64,000 nucleotides of DNA from Limonium bicolor (taxonomy: Eukaryota > Streptophyta > Magnoliopsida > Caryophyllales > Plumbaginaceae): the NCBI GenBank assembly GCA_023374045.1, contig CM041780.1:92407627-92471626 (forward strand), read 5' to 3'. The notes under the pieces were generated by a model that was given only the letters and a program-made list of their open reading frames with translations, searched no databases and had not been told where the DNA came from. Below, one piece after another: positions 11,646-21,894 of the stretch. The first letter of the stretch is position 1, and every line of letters begins with the position of its first letter. The translations under genes and the position numbers were made by a program.

Positions 11646-11873
11646 ATGGAGCGTTCAAAGATGTACAATGAGAGACTTGATAACGATTACCTACAAGGGG
11701 TCGATAGGTTCTGTAAGATCCTTGTCAACAATCTTCAACCGAAGAATAAGGGATATATTCTGTGTCCATGCATCGTCTACAAAAACGACTTCAAGTACAG
11801 AGATATTGAGAAAATTAAGGATCATTTGATTCGTCGTGGGTTTACAAAAGATTACGAAGACATAGCATTATGA
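11646..11873 (+). pseudogene. CACTA TNP2 transposase, N-terminal transposase-associated domain
   Basis: This open frame of 75 residues starts MERSKMYN and contains a CPCIVYKN segment and a KDHLIRRGFTKDY segment. These are hallmarks of the transposase-associated domain at the start of plant En/Spm transposases. The stop TGA falls where the family has tryptophan before His-Gly, consistent with TGG to TGA. Downstream codons continue the same frame (HGQH...) across the Sirevirus insertion point, so the stop is a mutation and not a true end. In life this domain would bind DNA ends in the nucleus. Here the gene is split by about 50 kb. Confidence 0.85.
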
Positions 11874-11878
11874 CATGG

Positions 11879-13009
11879 TGTTAACTCAAGGACCTTTAGT
11901 TTTGATGATAGCAAACCTGTGGTGTTTATCTAACATGTTTGTGAAGCTTATCATTCAAATAAACAGGTGAATAAGTAGCTTAGCACGCAAGGTTGCAAGC
12001 GCACTTAAGTCATGAGTGACTTAGCACGCAAGGTTGCAAGCACGCTCAGCCTACGACATGTGCCCAACCAGTCAGGTACCTGTCTGTGAGAGCTCCGGAG
12101 AACTTCTAGCAACACACAAGTAGTCAAGAACTACACCATCACATATCTCATGCATCAGACATTAAACAAGGGCGGAAGTGTGTTAGCAACATCGACAAAC
12201 TCACTCAGATGTGTCACACCCACACAAGCAACTAGCTCACGACAAAAGGAGAAGCTCATTAATGTGCAAGATAACAAGATAAGCAAAGACTATTAATGAA
12301 CATCAGTATATAGCTGAAATAAATTCAGAAAAGAGCATTTATGAGCATTAATTAACCAGACAAGGTTAGACAAGTTGAAGTGTGCTAGTGGTGACTGGCC
12401 ACTTGGGAGACGCGCCACCAACTTGCCCAATCGCAAGGCAACACGTGTGTTGATAGCTCCAGATCAAGTTGGAAGATAATCTACAGTAGGGTGCGACTAT
12501 TATAATAATAGAATAAAAAGTAATATACTTCTAGAGTCTACATATTCATAGGTCGTTAGTTACACCTTAACTAACATGTATATATATGAGCATGTATGTC
12601 CTATGTAAATAAAGCTTGCGAGAAAGAAAAGAAGAGATACAATCTGAGTAAGTGTGAGTCAGACAAAAGTGTGTGTAAGTAGTAGAGAGTTGGTGAGCTA
12701 GTGAGGACTGGGTTAGAGTGTCAATACTTGGGTATTTGATAGGCCGACAAGTCAGAGAGCGGTCGGTGAACCGTAGGCTGATAGTCAGGTGAGGGTTAAG
12801 GACTTTAGGGGTAAAGTCAAAACTGTACCGAGAGTCCATATGTGGGGCGAGGGAGATTGAGTGAATTTCGTGTGTGTAAATTCTCAATCGAAATGGAGTT
12901 TCCAGTTTAAGGTTTATCTCGTGTATTTCCTTAAACTATCAAAATTTATTTGAGTCAACGATACGTCCACGACCAATCGGGGACGCATCAGGAGCGCCAG
13001 CCAGTTTCA
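11879..13009 (+). repeat. Sirevirus 5' LTR (1131 bp)
   Basis: The LTR runs from TGTTAACTCAAGGACC to GCCAGTTTCA. A TATATATA box lies near 12580 and an AATAAA signal at 12608-12613. The word TTAGCACGCAAGGTTGCAAG occurs twice between 11970 and 12050 and carries an inner GCAAGGTTGC inverted repeat. The LTR also has CGGTCGGTGAACCG-type words near 12760. Open frames in it are chance. Confidence 0.9.
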
Positions 13010-13011
13010 AT

Positions 13012-13022
13012 TGGTATCAGAG
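13012..13022 (+). other. Primer binding site, initiator tRNA-Met
   Basis: TGGTATCAGAG starts three bases after the 5' LTR and is the classic copia primer binding site for initiator tRNA-Met. Confidence 0.9.
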
Positions 13023-13065
13023 TAGGTCTCTTCTATAAAGCTAACCACTTTGGAAAAGGATCAAA

Positions 13066-14792
13066 ATGACTCATTCAAGCCTACTAGCGTCAGAAGAAGG
13101 TTCTGCACCAAATAGACCACCACTTTTTAATGGAGACAACTACACTCACTGGAAGAACAAAATGGAGTTTCATATCAAGTCTGATGATCACAGGATGTGG
13201 AGGGTTATATCACGTGGTGAATATACCTTCCAAGATGCTCAAGGACAAGACATATCAGTAGACAACATGACGGATGATCAAATCAAGAAGCTGGTTTTCA
13301 ATGCACGAGCAGTAAGAATTCTACACTGCGCACTACTACCTGAACAATACTCCAAGGTAGCCTCAACTAAAATGGCTCAAGATATTTGGAAAACTCTTGA
13401 GGTCACATATGAAGGGAATGATGAGATCAAAAAGATCCGCATTGAGCTGCTGTTGACCCATTGGGAGCTATTCAAAAAGGAAGAAAAGGAGAGTATCTCT
13501 GAAATGCACACAAGGTTCACCAAGCTCATCAATTAAATGTTGGTATTTGGAAGAACCATCTCAAATGAGGATCAAATTCGGAAGTTCCTCAGATCTCTTC
13601 CTGCCTTCTTCGATAGCAAAATCAACGTCATGCAAGAGGTACATGATCTCTCCAAGATGTCTTTGGCAGACATGCTAGGATCTCTAATGGATTTCGAGTT
13701 AAAACTACAACAAAGAAACTCAAAAAGCTCATCAAAAGATAAAGGAAAAGGCATAGCCCTTCAAGTAGATGAGAATGAAAGATCCGAGTCAGGAGATGAC
13801 AATGATGAAATGGTTTTCTATGCTAAGAGGTACTTTCGGAAGTTCATAAGAAATAAAATGAGGAAAGGAAAGGAGCCCAAGGAGTAGGATGATCAGAAGA
13901 AAAACAATGACAAATGTTTTGGGTGTTCAAGACGCGGACACCACATCAAAGACTGTCCTCAACGACCCTGAGCGGACAACGGCAGGGTCAAGAAGCCTAT
14001 ACGACGATCATTCAACAAAGGGCCAAGGGAAGAAGCCTTCGTTGCTGCATGGGGAGACTTTGAACTAAGCGATAACAACCAAACCTCAGATAGTGATATC
14101 TCAGAGGATGAGAAGGCTCATCTATGCCTTGAGGAAGTTTGCTTGATGGCGCAAGACAATGACACATCAGAATCAGAGGAAGAAGGTCAAAACAAGGTAA
14201 ACTACTCTAAACTCAAGCAGAGAATTCTAAAAGCTGAACTTCTAGGACTTAGAAAGTTCTCTCTCATACTCGTTGACCAACTAGAGGCATTTGAAAATGA
14301 AAACAAGGAAATCTTGGAGGAAAATGAAAAATTAAAGAAAAATTCAGGCAAAGACAAAGTAGATAACCTCATGAGGGCACTCATGAAATTGCAAATCGAC
14401 TATAGTAAAATTCACTCTCTCATGAAAAGTTGAAACTAGGAAAACAACCTGAAATCGATGATCTGATTGTTGCACTTAACGTAAAAGAAAAGGAACTAGC
14501 TACAGCCAAAGAAAAGCATGCTAAGCTAGAAGCTGTTCCTAAGACACCCATGAGGAGAACCAAACGACAGGTCGGGTACCAGTTAGAGACCAGTCGTAGA
14601 GGTATCTGCCATCTATGTAGACAACCTGGTCATCATAAAGCAAAGTACTATAGAACACGATTCATGGGGCACTGGCAACTCAAAGGTATTGGACTAAAAG
14701 GGGTAGTAAAAAATAATTCTAGAACAACGGTCCTTTATGGAACTGGGTCCAACCCTTCTGTGGACCCTAACCCCACACCACTAACATGTTAA
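13066..14792 (+). pseudogene. gag: Sirevirus gag (broken)
   Basis: The start ATG at 13066 opens a gag polyprotein of the UBN2/copia type (RPPLFNGDNYTHWKNKM near the start). It packages element RNA into cytoplasmic particles. The frame is kept through in-frame stops at 13534, 13885 and 13969 to about 14433, then shifts by one base and continues to 14792. A zinc knuckle CFGCSRRGHHIKDC lies near 13915-13956. A second one near 14606 reads CHLCRQPGHHKAKYY, with the last cysteine changed to tyrosine. Between them is an acidic, heptad-rich stretch (NENKEILEENEKL) that looks like a coiled coil, as in long Sirevirus gags. It is not translatable as it stands. Confidence 0.88.
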
Positions 14793-14811
14793 GTACAGGA
14801 TTGAGTGGGAA

Positions 14812-15131
14812 TGGACCCCTGCTGGTACATCGAAAGCGGGTGCTCTAAACACATGACTAGAGACAAAAATGAAGTTCTTCTCACTTGAGTCAGGAAGCCA
14901 AGGAACAGTTTCCGTTGGCGACAATAAGAAATGAAAAATCATCAGTGTAGGTAAGGTTGGTTTTACGTCAGATTATGTCATAGATAATGTCAATTTAGTT
15001 AGCGGTTTAAAATTCAATTTGCTTAGTGTATCTCAAATCTTTGATAAAGGCAACTCAGTTCATTTCTATTCTGAACATTGTAACATAGTAAATCAGAAAA
15101 ATGGCAAGGAGTTGTTATGGGAAAAAGATTG
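14812..15131 (+). pseudogene. Sirevirus aspartic protease region (broken)
   Basis: A WYIESGCSKHMT motif at 14823 marks the copia protease active site, where the family normally has D-S-G. Here the catalytic aspartate is glutamate. The frame then shifts, and residues such as FSLESGSQGTVSVGDN, KFNLLSVSQ and GKELLWEKD continue the domain to about 15131, with a further stop. The protease would cut the gag-pol polyprotein. With the altered residue, stops and shifts it is inactive. Confidence 0.8.
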
Positions 15132-15203
15132 AAAAATGTTTATGTAACTAGTCTAGAGGATATTGACAGTCCTAATCTTCCATGCTTAACTGCTTCAATA
15201 GAT

Positions 15204-16222
15204 GACTCTATATTGTGGCACAAAAGACTAGGGCGTGTTAGCACTTCCTTGTTAAGAAAACTTGTCAAGAAACAGTTGGTAAGAGGTCTCCTGAGATTAA
15301 GAAATCTGAGGCCAATCTTTGTGATACATGTGTTAGAAGCAAACAAACTAAGACTTCTTTTAAATCAAAGAACTTAGTTAGTAAATCCAAGCCACTTGAA
15401 TTACTTCACATGGACTTATGTGGACCTATGAAAATCAAAAGTTTTGGAGGAAATTGGTATGTGTTTGTGGTTATTGATGATTACTCACGATTCGTTTAGA
15501 CACTCTTTATTGCTTCCAAAGACGAAGTCTTTGAGAAATTTCAAGTCTTTGCAGGAAAAATCCAAGTACAACTCAACCACAAAATCAAGGCCCTTCGGTC
15601 TGATCATGGGTCAGAGTTTGAGAATCAACAATTCATGGATATGTGCAAACAACATGGAATCAATCACACATTCTCAGCAAGAACACCCCAACAGAATGGG
15701 GTAGTTGAGCGTAAGAACAGAACACTACAAGAGGTAGCCAGGGCCATGCTATTGGGGAGCAGTCTTCCTCAGGTCTTCTGGGCAGAGGCAGTGGCAACTG
15801 CATGCTACATCACAAATAGGACGCTCATACGACCTATCCTCAACAAAACTCCCTATGGGCTAATCAAGGGAAGAAAACCAAACATAAGTCACCTCAGGGT
15901 CTTTAGCTGTAAATGCTATGTCCACAACAATGAAAAGAACCCTCTAGGAAAATTCGATGCCAAAAGTGATGTGGCTATCTTCCTTAGGTACTCTGAAAGG
16001 AGCCGGGTATACAAAGTTTACAACAAAAGGACGCTAAAGGTGGAAGAAAGTGTGCATATGGTTTTTGATGAGGCTGATGCTCACAAAGTCAAGAAATCCG
16101 AAGAAGATGAAGGACTTGATGTCAATCTAGCTGATCAGAATCACATAGAGCATCCTAAAGATGAATCATCGACTGAAGAAAACCTGCCCGACAGGTCAAC
16201 AATAGGTCGTCGAAGGAAATAA
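15204..16222 (+). pseudogene. Sirevirus integrase (broken)
   Basis: The HHCC zinc region begins at LWHKRLGRVS (about 15210) and includes CDTC near 15320 in another frame. The catalytic core shows LLHMDLCGP, RSDHGSEF near 15595 and QQNGVVERKNR near 15690, giving the D-D-E triad. Its C-terminal part (LRVFSCKCYVHNN, GKFDAKSDVAIFLRYS) is intact in the frame 15635-16222. A TAG at 15497 replaces the tryptophan expected after SRFV. After the core comes an acidic linker ending in CCCGACAGGTC-type words. Integrase inserts the cDNA into chromosomes. Confidence 0.88.
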
Positions 16223-16369
16223 TGATGTCGAAGATCCTCTATCACCATCAACCATTCATCAATCGCGTGCCTTGTACAAAGATCATCTATTGGAGAACAT
16301 CATGATATCTCCAAGGGAATTCAAACCAGAGCGTAAACTCATGATCTCTTAGCCTTCTCAACGACAGTC

Positions 16370-17240
16370 TCATCCATCAAACTCAAAAACATTAAGGAAG
16401 CTCTTCAAGTCTCTGATTGGATCAAGGCAATTCAAGAAGAGTTAAATTAGTTTGAAAGATACAGAGTTTGGCATCTTGTGCCTCGAACTACTCATCAAGG
16501 AGTACTTGGCACAAAATGGGGTTTCAGAAACAAACTGAATGAGACCAGAGAAGTGGTCAGGAACAAGGCTCGTCTGGTAGCTCAAGGATATCGTCAATAA
16601 GAAGGGATAGACTTCCAAGAAAGCTTCGCCCCAGTAGCAATGATGGAGTCCATCAGATTACTAATTGCATTTGCTGCACACAAAGGAATTAAACTCTTCC
16701 AACTTGACATCAAGAGTGCCTTTCTCAATGGGTACATCAAAGAGGAAGTGTATGTTGAACAACCTCCAGGTTTTGAGACACAAGAAGGAAAAGACATGGT
16801 ACTTAGGCTTGACAAAGCTCTTTATGGGCTCAAACAAGCCCCTAGGTCATGGTATGACCGTCTGTCCTCCTATATATTGGAAAACCACTTCAAAAGAGAT
16901 AAAGTAGACAAAACTCTGTTTGTTTACAATAACAAAACAGATTTCTTAATTGTGCAAGTATATGTCGATGATATAATTTTTGGATCATCCGATGAAAAGT
17001 ATTGCAAATGGTTTGAAGCATTGAAGAAGAAAGAATTTGAGATGAGTGATCTAGGAGAACTAAACTTTTCTTAGGACTTCAAGTCAAGAAGGACATTGAA
17101 GGGATCGTCATATCCCAGCAAAAGTACGTAAAATATTTACTGAAGAGATTTGGAATGGAAGGTTGCAAACCGTTTGACACACCAATGGCCGTTGGCACAA
17201 AGATGGGCATCACGACTGGTGACCAACCGGTCGACCAGCG
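16370..17240 (+). pseudogene. Sirevirus reverse transcriptase (broken)
   Basis: Copia reverse transcriptase motifs appear in order: WKAIQ-like and KARLVAQGYRQ before 16600, FQLDIKSAFLNGYIKEEVYV near 16700, LDKALYGLKQAPRSWY near 16810-16850 and the catalytic YVDD at 16961-16972. Stops at 16448 and 16598 fall in frame where the family has glutamine. After LGELNFS near 17073 the frame shifts. The C-terminal linker contains the word ACCGGTCGACCAG near 17223-17237, a spot that is variable in the family. Confidence 0.9.
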
Positions 17241-17253
17241 GTTTTACAGGTAG

Positions 17254-17910
17254 ATGATAGGTTCTCTACTATATTTAACTGCTAGTAGACCTGACATTAT
17301 GTATAATGTTTGCTTATGTGCCAGGTTTCAAGCAGATCCTAGAGAGAGTCATCTCACAGCCGTGAAAAGAATCCTACGTTATCTCAAAGGGTCCATGAAT
17401 CTTGGTTTATTTTATCCCAGATACATAAATTGTAACGTTGTAGGATTTTCAGATGCAGACTATGGAGGATCCATCACTGACAGAGAAAGCATGTCAGGAA
17501 CAACATTCTTTGTTGGATCATGTTTGATCGCATGGGGATCAAAGAAACAACAAAGTGTAGCCATCACTACTGCAGAATCAGAATACATAGCTGCTGCAAG
17601 CTGTTGTGCCCAACTCATATGGCTCAAACAACAAATCGGTGACTATGGTGTTAAAACAGGTACATTACCTATCATGTGTGATAATACAAGTGCCATTTCT
17701 ATTTCCAAAAATCCAGTACATCATTCTCGTACCAAGCATATTGACATTAGACATCACTTTCTTAGAGAATGTTGTGAAAAGGAATTAGTTGGTTTAAAGT
17801 ATATTTCTACTGAAGACCAACTAGCTGACATTTTTACTAAGCCATTAAGTAGAGAAAGATTCAACAAGATTATTCATGATCTTGGTATGATATTCATTGA
17901 TCACAATTAA
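17254..17910 (+). pseudogene. Sirevirus RNase H (open frame)
   Basis: This 218-residue open frame is the best kept part of pol. MIGSLLYLTASRPDI opens it. GFSDADYGG, TAESEYIAA and MCDNTSA supply the acidic residues of the RNase H fold, and SRTKHIDIRHHF and QLADIFTKPL close it. It would remove RNA from the RNA-DNA hybrid. A TAG directly upstream (17251) separates it from the reverse transcriptase, so it would be made only by readthrough. Confidence 0.9.
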
Positions 17911-18404
17911 ATCATCTTTCAATTCCCACGATCTGTCACCGACACATGAGCAACCCCCATAATGTTATCGTTCAGTAGTCAACGATCAGTTTAATGCATA
18001 GAAGTTATGCCAAATGACTACTTGAAACAGATATGTCATTTTCCACAACAAGTGAGGTTAGTTTAGGGAAGGTCCAACGGATAGAAATGGGAAAATCTCT
18101 CAGCGGATCGCTGACAACCGTCATGATCGCTGCCCGTTATGAATAGTACCATTAGGACATGTCAGTGAGCGGACAAGGAGCGGTCGCCGACCGTTACTCG
18201 ATATCTATAAAAGGGCGACGGGAGTTTTGCTCTTGTCACACTATTGCCCTCACTCTCTCTAAACTCTCTAAGCATTCAAAGCAATTTCTCTTTTCTCTTA
18301 CAAACAATTTCATGAGCTCAGTGCAAAAGAACCCCTGCCTCACAGCCACTCAAAGGATTCTCTAGTAAAAACTTGATAAAATCCAAACAAATCCCTCAAT
18401 CAAA
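17911..18404 (+). other. Spacer before the 3' ORF, with words and a TATA-like site
   Basis: This is non-coding. It contains AGCGGATCGCTGACAACCGT and AGCGGTCGCCGACCGTTACT, i.e. CGGTC/GACCG words in both orientations around 18100-18195, then a TATA box at 18206-18214 and a CT-rich stretch to 18300. The arrangement resembles a small promoter ahead of the 3' ORF. Confidence 0.55.
18206..18214 (+). promoter_or_regulatory. Possible internal promoter TATA box for the 3' ORF
   Basis: TATAAAAGG lies 190 bases upstream of the ATG at 18405, just after a GC-rich word cluster and before a CT-rich leader (CTCACTCTCTCTAAACTCTC). This could drive a separate transcript of the 3' ORF. It is inference from spacing and composition only. 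Confidence 0.35.
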
Positions 18405-20333
18405 ATGGCCCCTAAATCTGGACTTTGATCCAAGAAGAAAGCAGTCCTCAAGGATACGTCGTCAGAACAAGTGGCCGACATGTGGCCAACAGCACCACAC
18501 AGAGATACGTCACCCCCTCGCCTGTCCAAAGAAGTAGAAGATCAACTTGTGGGTAGGGTAAAAGATGAAGGCGAGTTGCAATATGAAGAGGTAACCCATA
18601 CAAGCTTCCATCGACCTAAACTACACCATCTTATCCAAACAGAAATACTTAAACCTAAAATACTACCAACTTCCACCTCTACCGAAAACCCAAATATGTC
18701 TTCTCCAGCTAAAATCGACACCAAACATTCAAAAGCCAAAAATCCCAAAGTTCCCAAAAACCAAGAGCTTTCCACTACTACGACGAGTCGTATAACTCAC
18801 GAATCTCGTGCCTCCAAACGAGCCAAAGCACAGAAAGAAACTCCTCAAAGAGCCCATTCAACGCCTGAAAGAGCAACTCGTAAGTTGCAATTCACCGACG
18901 ACGAGGAAGCAACTCCCTCAGTGGTCGTCAAAGCTTTCGTTCGACAGATAGAAGAGGAGGAAGTGCAAAGTGACGAAAAGTCACAACAGGAAGCTAAAAC
19001 AGAAGAAAAGGGCCAGGAAAAGGACGTGACAGAACCTGACTCAGAAGTTGAAGCAAGACTCATCGAAAGTATTTGGGGAACCAGTTGTCGACAGGTCCAC
19101 GACGTCTCGTGAAACCAGTCACGATGCCGACAGCGATACGGAGTCATCTCAATCATACCAACAGTTGAGCAACGACAAAAGGTAGAGAAGGAGAAAGGGA
19201 AGCAAAAGTTGGTACTTTCACCACATGGTCAAGCGTTGGAAGAGCTATTCCAAGCTAAGATGGTGGTTGCGAAGCCACAGCCACCACAAGCTCTCAAGCG
19301 ACTGAAGAAGCTCAAAGAGTTGAAGCCAGCGATGTTTAAAGCAGAAAATGTCAACGACAAGTACTGTCCCCTCTTACCAAAGACGTTGGACTTGGACTGA
19401 ATGGAGCAAATGGGTCTTGGAAAGATTCAGGAGCTCTTGGAATTCCAAGGATGGGTGAACTTCTTTCAGGAGCCCATTCCCGTCTACACTGAGCTGCTCA
19501 AAGAACCTATGACATATCTTGGATCGCTCAAAAGCAACAACAATGACGACTATCTCATCTCCACAGTCCACGGCGTCACCATCAATATCACTAAGTCTTA
19601 GATCTGCAAGACCTTTGGTTTGGAACCAGAAGGACTCGTGGTTCCAAAAGAAACCACCTGGAATGATTTAGTACACCAAGGAGGAAAAATGGTCCAGCTA
19701 CTCAACCAAGAGGCCACAATGAAGAATTTTAACGCCATAGAAATGTCCATCCCCGACAGGGTGCTCTTCAGTCTACTCACCCACAACGTTACTCCAAGAA
19801 ATCAACACACTCACATTGTGAATGCAAGGGATGTAAGACTGCTGTATGCCCTCAAGACCAAGGAGATAATTGACCTACTTGCAATGATATTGACTACCTT
19901 GGAAGAAAGTCGATTCGTGAACCAAGGTCTAGTCTATGGTGGAGTGGTGAAAAAGGCGCTACAAGAAAACGGTGTGGACATCAACAAGTTCCACGAATGC
20001 GCACACACCGCTCAGGACATCATCCGTTCAGAGATGTTGTCCAAAATGGGGATAAAAACAAAAGGGGATAAGCTTGTGGTCGCTCAAAAGCCTACAAAGA
20101 GCGAGGTAGCACTATCAGAACCTCGACCAACTGCACGAGTTTCAGGACTTAAAAGAAAGAGAAGTCTCTCACCGGTCCACGACATGTCGGGGACCAGTCT
20201 GGATACTTCAGCTAGGGATGTTCTAAAGAGTGTGAGAATTACTCTCACTGCTGTGCAGACCGTCTCCAGAGAATCAAGTGTTCATCACATGGTTCAAGGA
20301 GCTATAGACTTCATAGACTCTCACCTAAACTGA
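18405..20333 (+). pseudogene. Sirevirus long 3' ORF (envelope position), four in-frame stops
   Basis: From the ATG at 18405 one frame runs about 640 codons to 20333 without a frameshift. It is cut by stops at 18426, 19110, 19398 and 19599. The first third is rich in Lys, Glu, Ser and Thr and looks disordered. The part from about 19400 on (LLEFQGWVNFFQEP, STVHGVTINITKS, ARDVRLLYALKTKEIIDL, GLVYGGVVKKALQENGVD) resembles the plant retroelement domain often labelled putative plant transposon protein. I see no signal peptide or clear membrane segment, so an envelope function is not supported. CGACAGGTCCACGACGTC and CACCGGTCCACGACATGTCG words lie in its variable parts. Confidence 0.7.
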
Positions 20334-20761
20334 GTGTTCTTTGTCCCTTAGAGACTTGAGTGATAACCGTGTGAGCTAGCTCTAGGACTAGATTTTATTT
20401 CCCCATTAATATTTTATCTCGACACTCGACCATCTGTTTCTAAGTAACTCTTTCGGTATAAATGAAAATGCAGCTATTTTTTTGTCTATCTTGAATGATT
20501 ATCTTGGTTACGAAATAATCTATTGTATTGGCTGTCTCTTCCTTGATTAAAAATTGCAAATTGATCTTAGATATTTAGTCCCATCCATTCCACTAATCCA
20601 ATCTCCAAATTGACACCTAAAAAGCCTACAAACATAGTCTACAAGACGTAGCACCTCATTTAGTAGCACTCACCGATCAATCGTTGAGTCTATCCTCAAG
20701 TGTCTACAAATACAAATGAAGTTCACTAATCACCCATAAGCATTATTTCACTTCTCACAAA
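20334..20761 (+). other. Non-coding gap between 3' ORFs
   Basis: This is AT-rich, and I see no gene in it. Near 20680-20760 the sequence resembles a short untranslated leader (CATTATTTCACTTCTCACAA) directly before the next ATG. Confidence 0.4.
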
Positions 20762-21124
20762 ATGGCACAAACTCCAAAAAGCTCCTACAACTCAAATGAG
20801 AAAACCATTCACTCCACCATTCACAAACTCATGTTCACAAAACATCCAAAGAAATATGTCGCTCAAAGCTATATCCTACCCAACTCCGACTCATTCACTG
20901 CTTGGTCCAGAACCTCAAGTGTCACTCCCTCTCATACTAGGACTCCTCACTGCATGGAGTTCACAGTAGATTCTGAGGAGTCAGACCTTTCCACCACAGC
21001 TGAATCACCTTTGATCACTCCTACCACAGTCAAACCATCTTGGATCAAAGCTTCTTTTTCGGAGGATGAACCCTTTGGCCCTGATGATTATGAATGGGAT
21101 ACCCAAACACGTCACTCCATCTAG
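20762..21124 (+). CDS. Small intact ORF between the long 3' ORF and the 3' LTR
   Basis: This intact open frame of 120 residues is rich in Ser, Thr and Pro, with an acidic end (EDEPFGPDDYEWDTQ). I do not recognise it. Its ATG follows a Kozak-like AAAATGGC context. It is uninterrupted while every other gene of this element has stops, which may be chance at this length. It lies in the region where Sirevirus-type elements have extra or non-coding sequence. Confidence 0.35.
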   Translation: MAQTPKSSYNSNEKTIHSTIHKLMFTKHPKKYVAQSYILPNSDSFTAWSRTSSVTPSHTRTPHCMEFTVDSEESDLSTTAESPLITPTTVKPSWIKASFSEDEPFGPDDYEWDTQTRHSI

Positions 21125-21378
21125 ATTATCTCAATCATCTTTGTAGTTTGTACTCTACGGAATGTTATGGCCTTTACAATACCTTAAGTCGTGTAGTTGC
21201 TCCCTATTTTGCTGTAAGGCAAAGGGGCAAAGAATGAAAGAATATATACTTGTGAAACTATGTCTATCTTCCTTGTATTATGTATCATCTTAATGAAAAT
21301 TATCTACTATGGTTGTAGTATAACATAAAAGCTGTCACTTATTGTAATTTTCCTTAGGTTATAACCCTTAACAAACTC

Positions 21379-21480
21379 AGGGGGAGTCCCTCTTAGGGGG
21401 AATACCTCTAAAAAATTTTGAATCCTTGAGTTGTCAGAGTACATATTATTTTATCAGTTGCCATCATCAAAAGGAGGAAA
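21379..21480 (+). other. Multiple polypurine tracts before the Sirevirus 3' LTR
   Basis: AGGGGGAG at 21379-21386 and AGGGGGAA at 21395-21402 precede the main tract AAAAGGAGGAAA at 21469-21480, which adjoins the LTR. Repeated purine tracts near the 3' LTR are a known Sirevirus trait. They prime plus-strand DNA synthesis. Confidence 0.75.
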
Positions 21481-21481
21481 T

Positions 21482-21894
21482 TGTTAAGTCAAGGACCTTT
21501 AGTTTCTATGATAGCAAACCTGTGGTGTTTATCTAACATGTTTGTCAAGCTTATCATTCAGATAAACAGGTGAATAAGTGGCTTAGCACGTAAGGTTGCA
21601 AGTGCACTTAAGTCATGAGTGGCTTAGCACGCAAGGTTGCAAGTGCGCTCAGCTTACGACATGTGCCCAACTAGTTGGGTACCTGTCTATGAGAGCTCCG
21701 GAGAACTTCTAGCAAAACACAAGTAGTCAAGAACCACACCATCACATATCTCATGCATCAGACATTAAACAAGGGCGGAAATGTGTTAGCAACATCGACA
21801 AACTCACTAAGATGTGTCACACCCACACAAGCAACTAGCTCACGACAAAAGGAGAAGCTCATTAATGTGCAAGATAAGCAAAGGCAATTAATGA
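21482..21894 (+). repeat. Sirevirus 3' LTR, first part
   Basis: This matches the 5' LTR from TGTTAAGTCAAGGACC onward, including both TTAGCACG...AAGGTTGCAAG copies. It stops at the target AATGA (21890-21894), where the LARD-like element entered. The rest of the LTR is at 61148-61852. Confidence 0.92.

Noticed and set aside
12567..12887. 106-residue minus-strand frame
   Set aside because: It lies wholly in the Sirevirus LTR and is not open in the second LTR copy in the same way.
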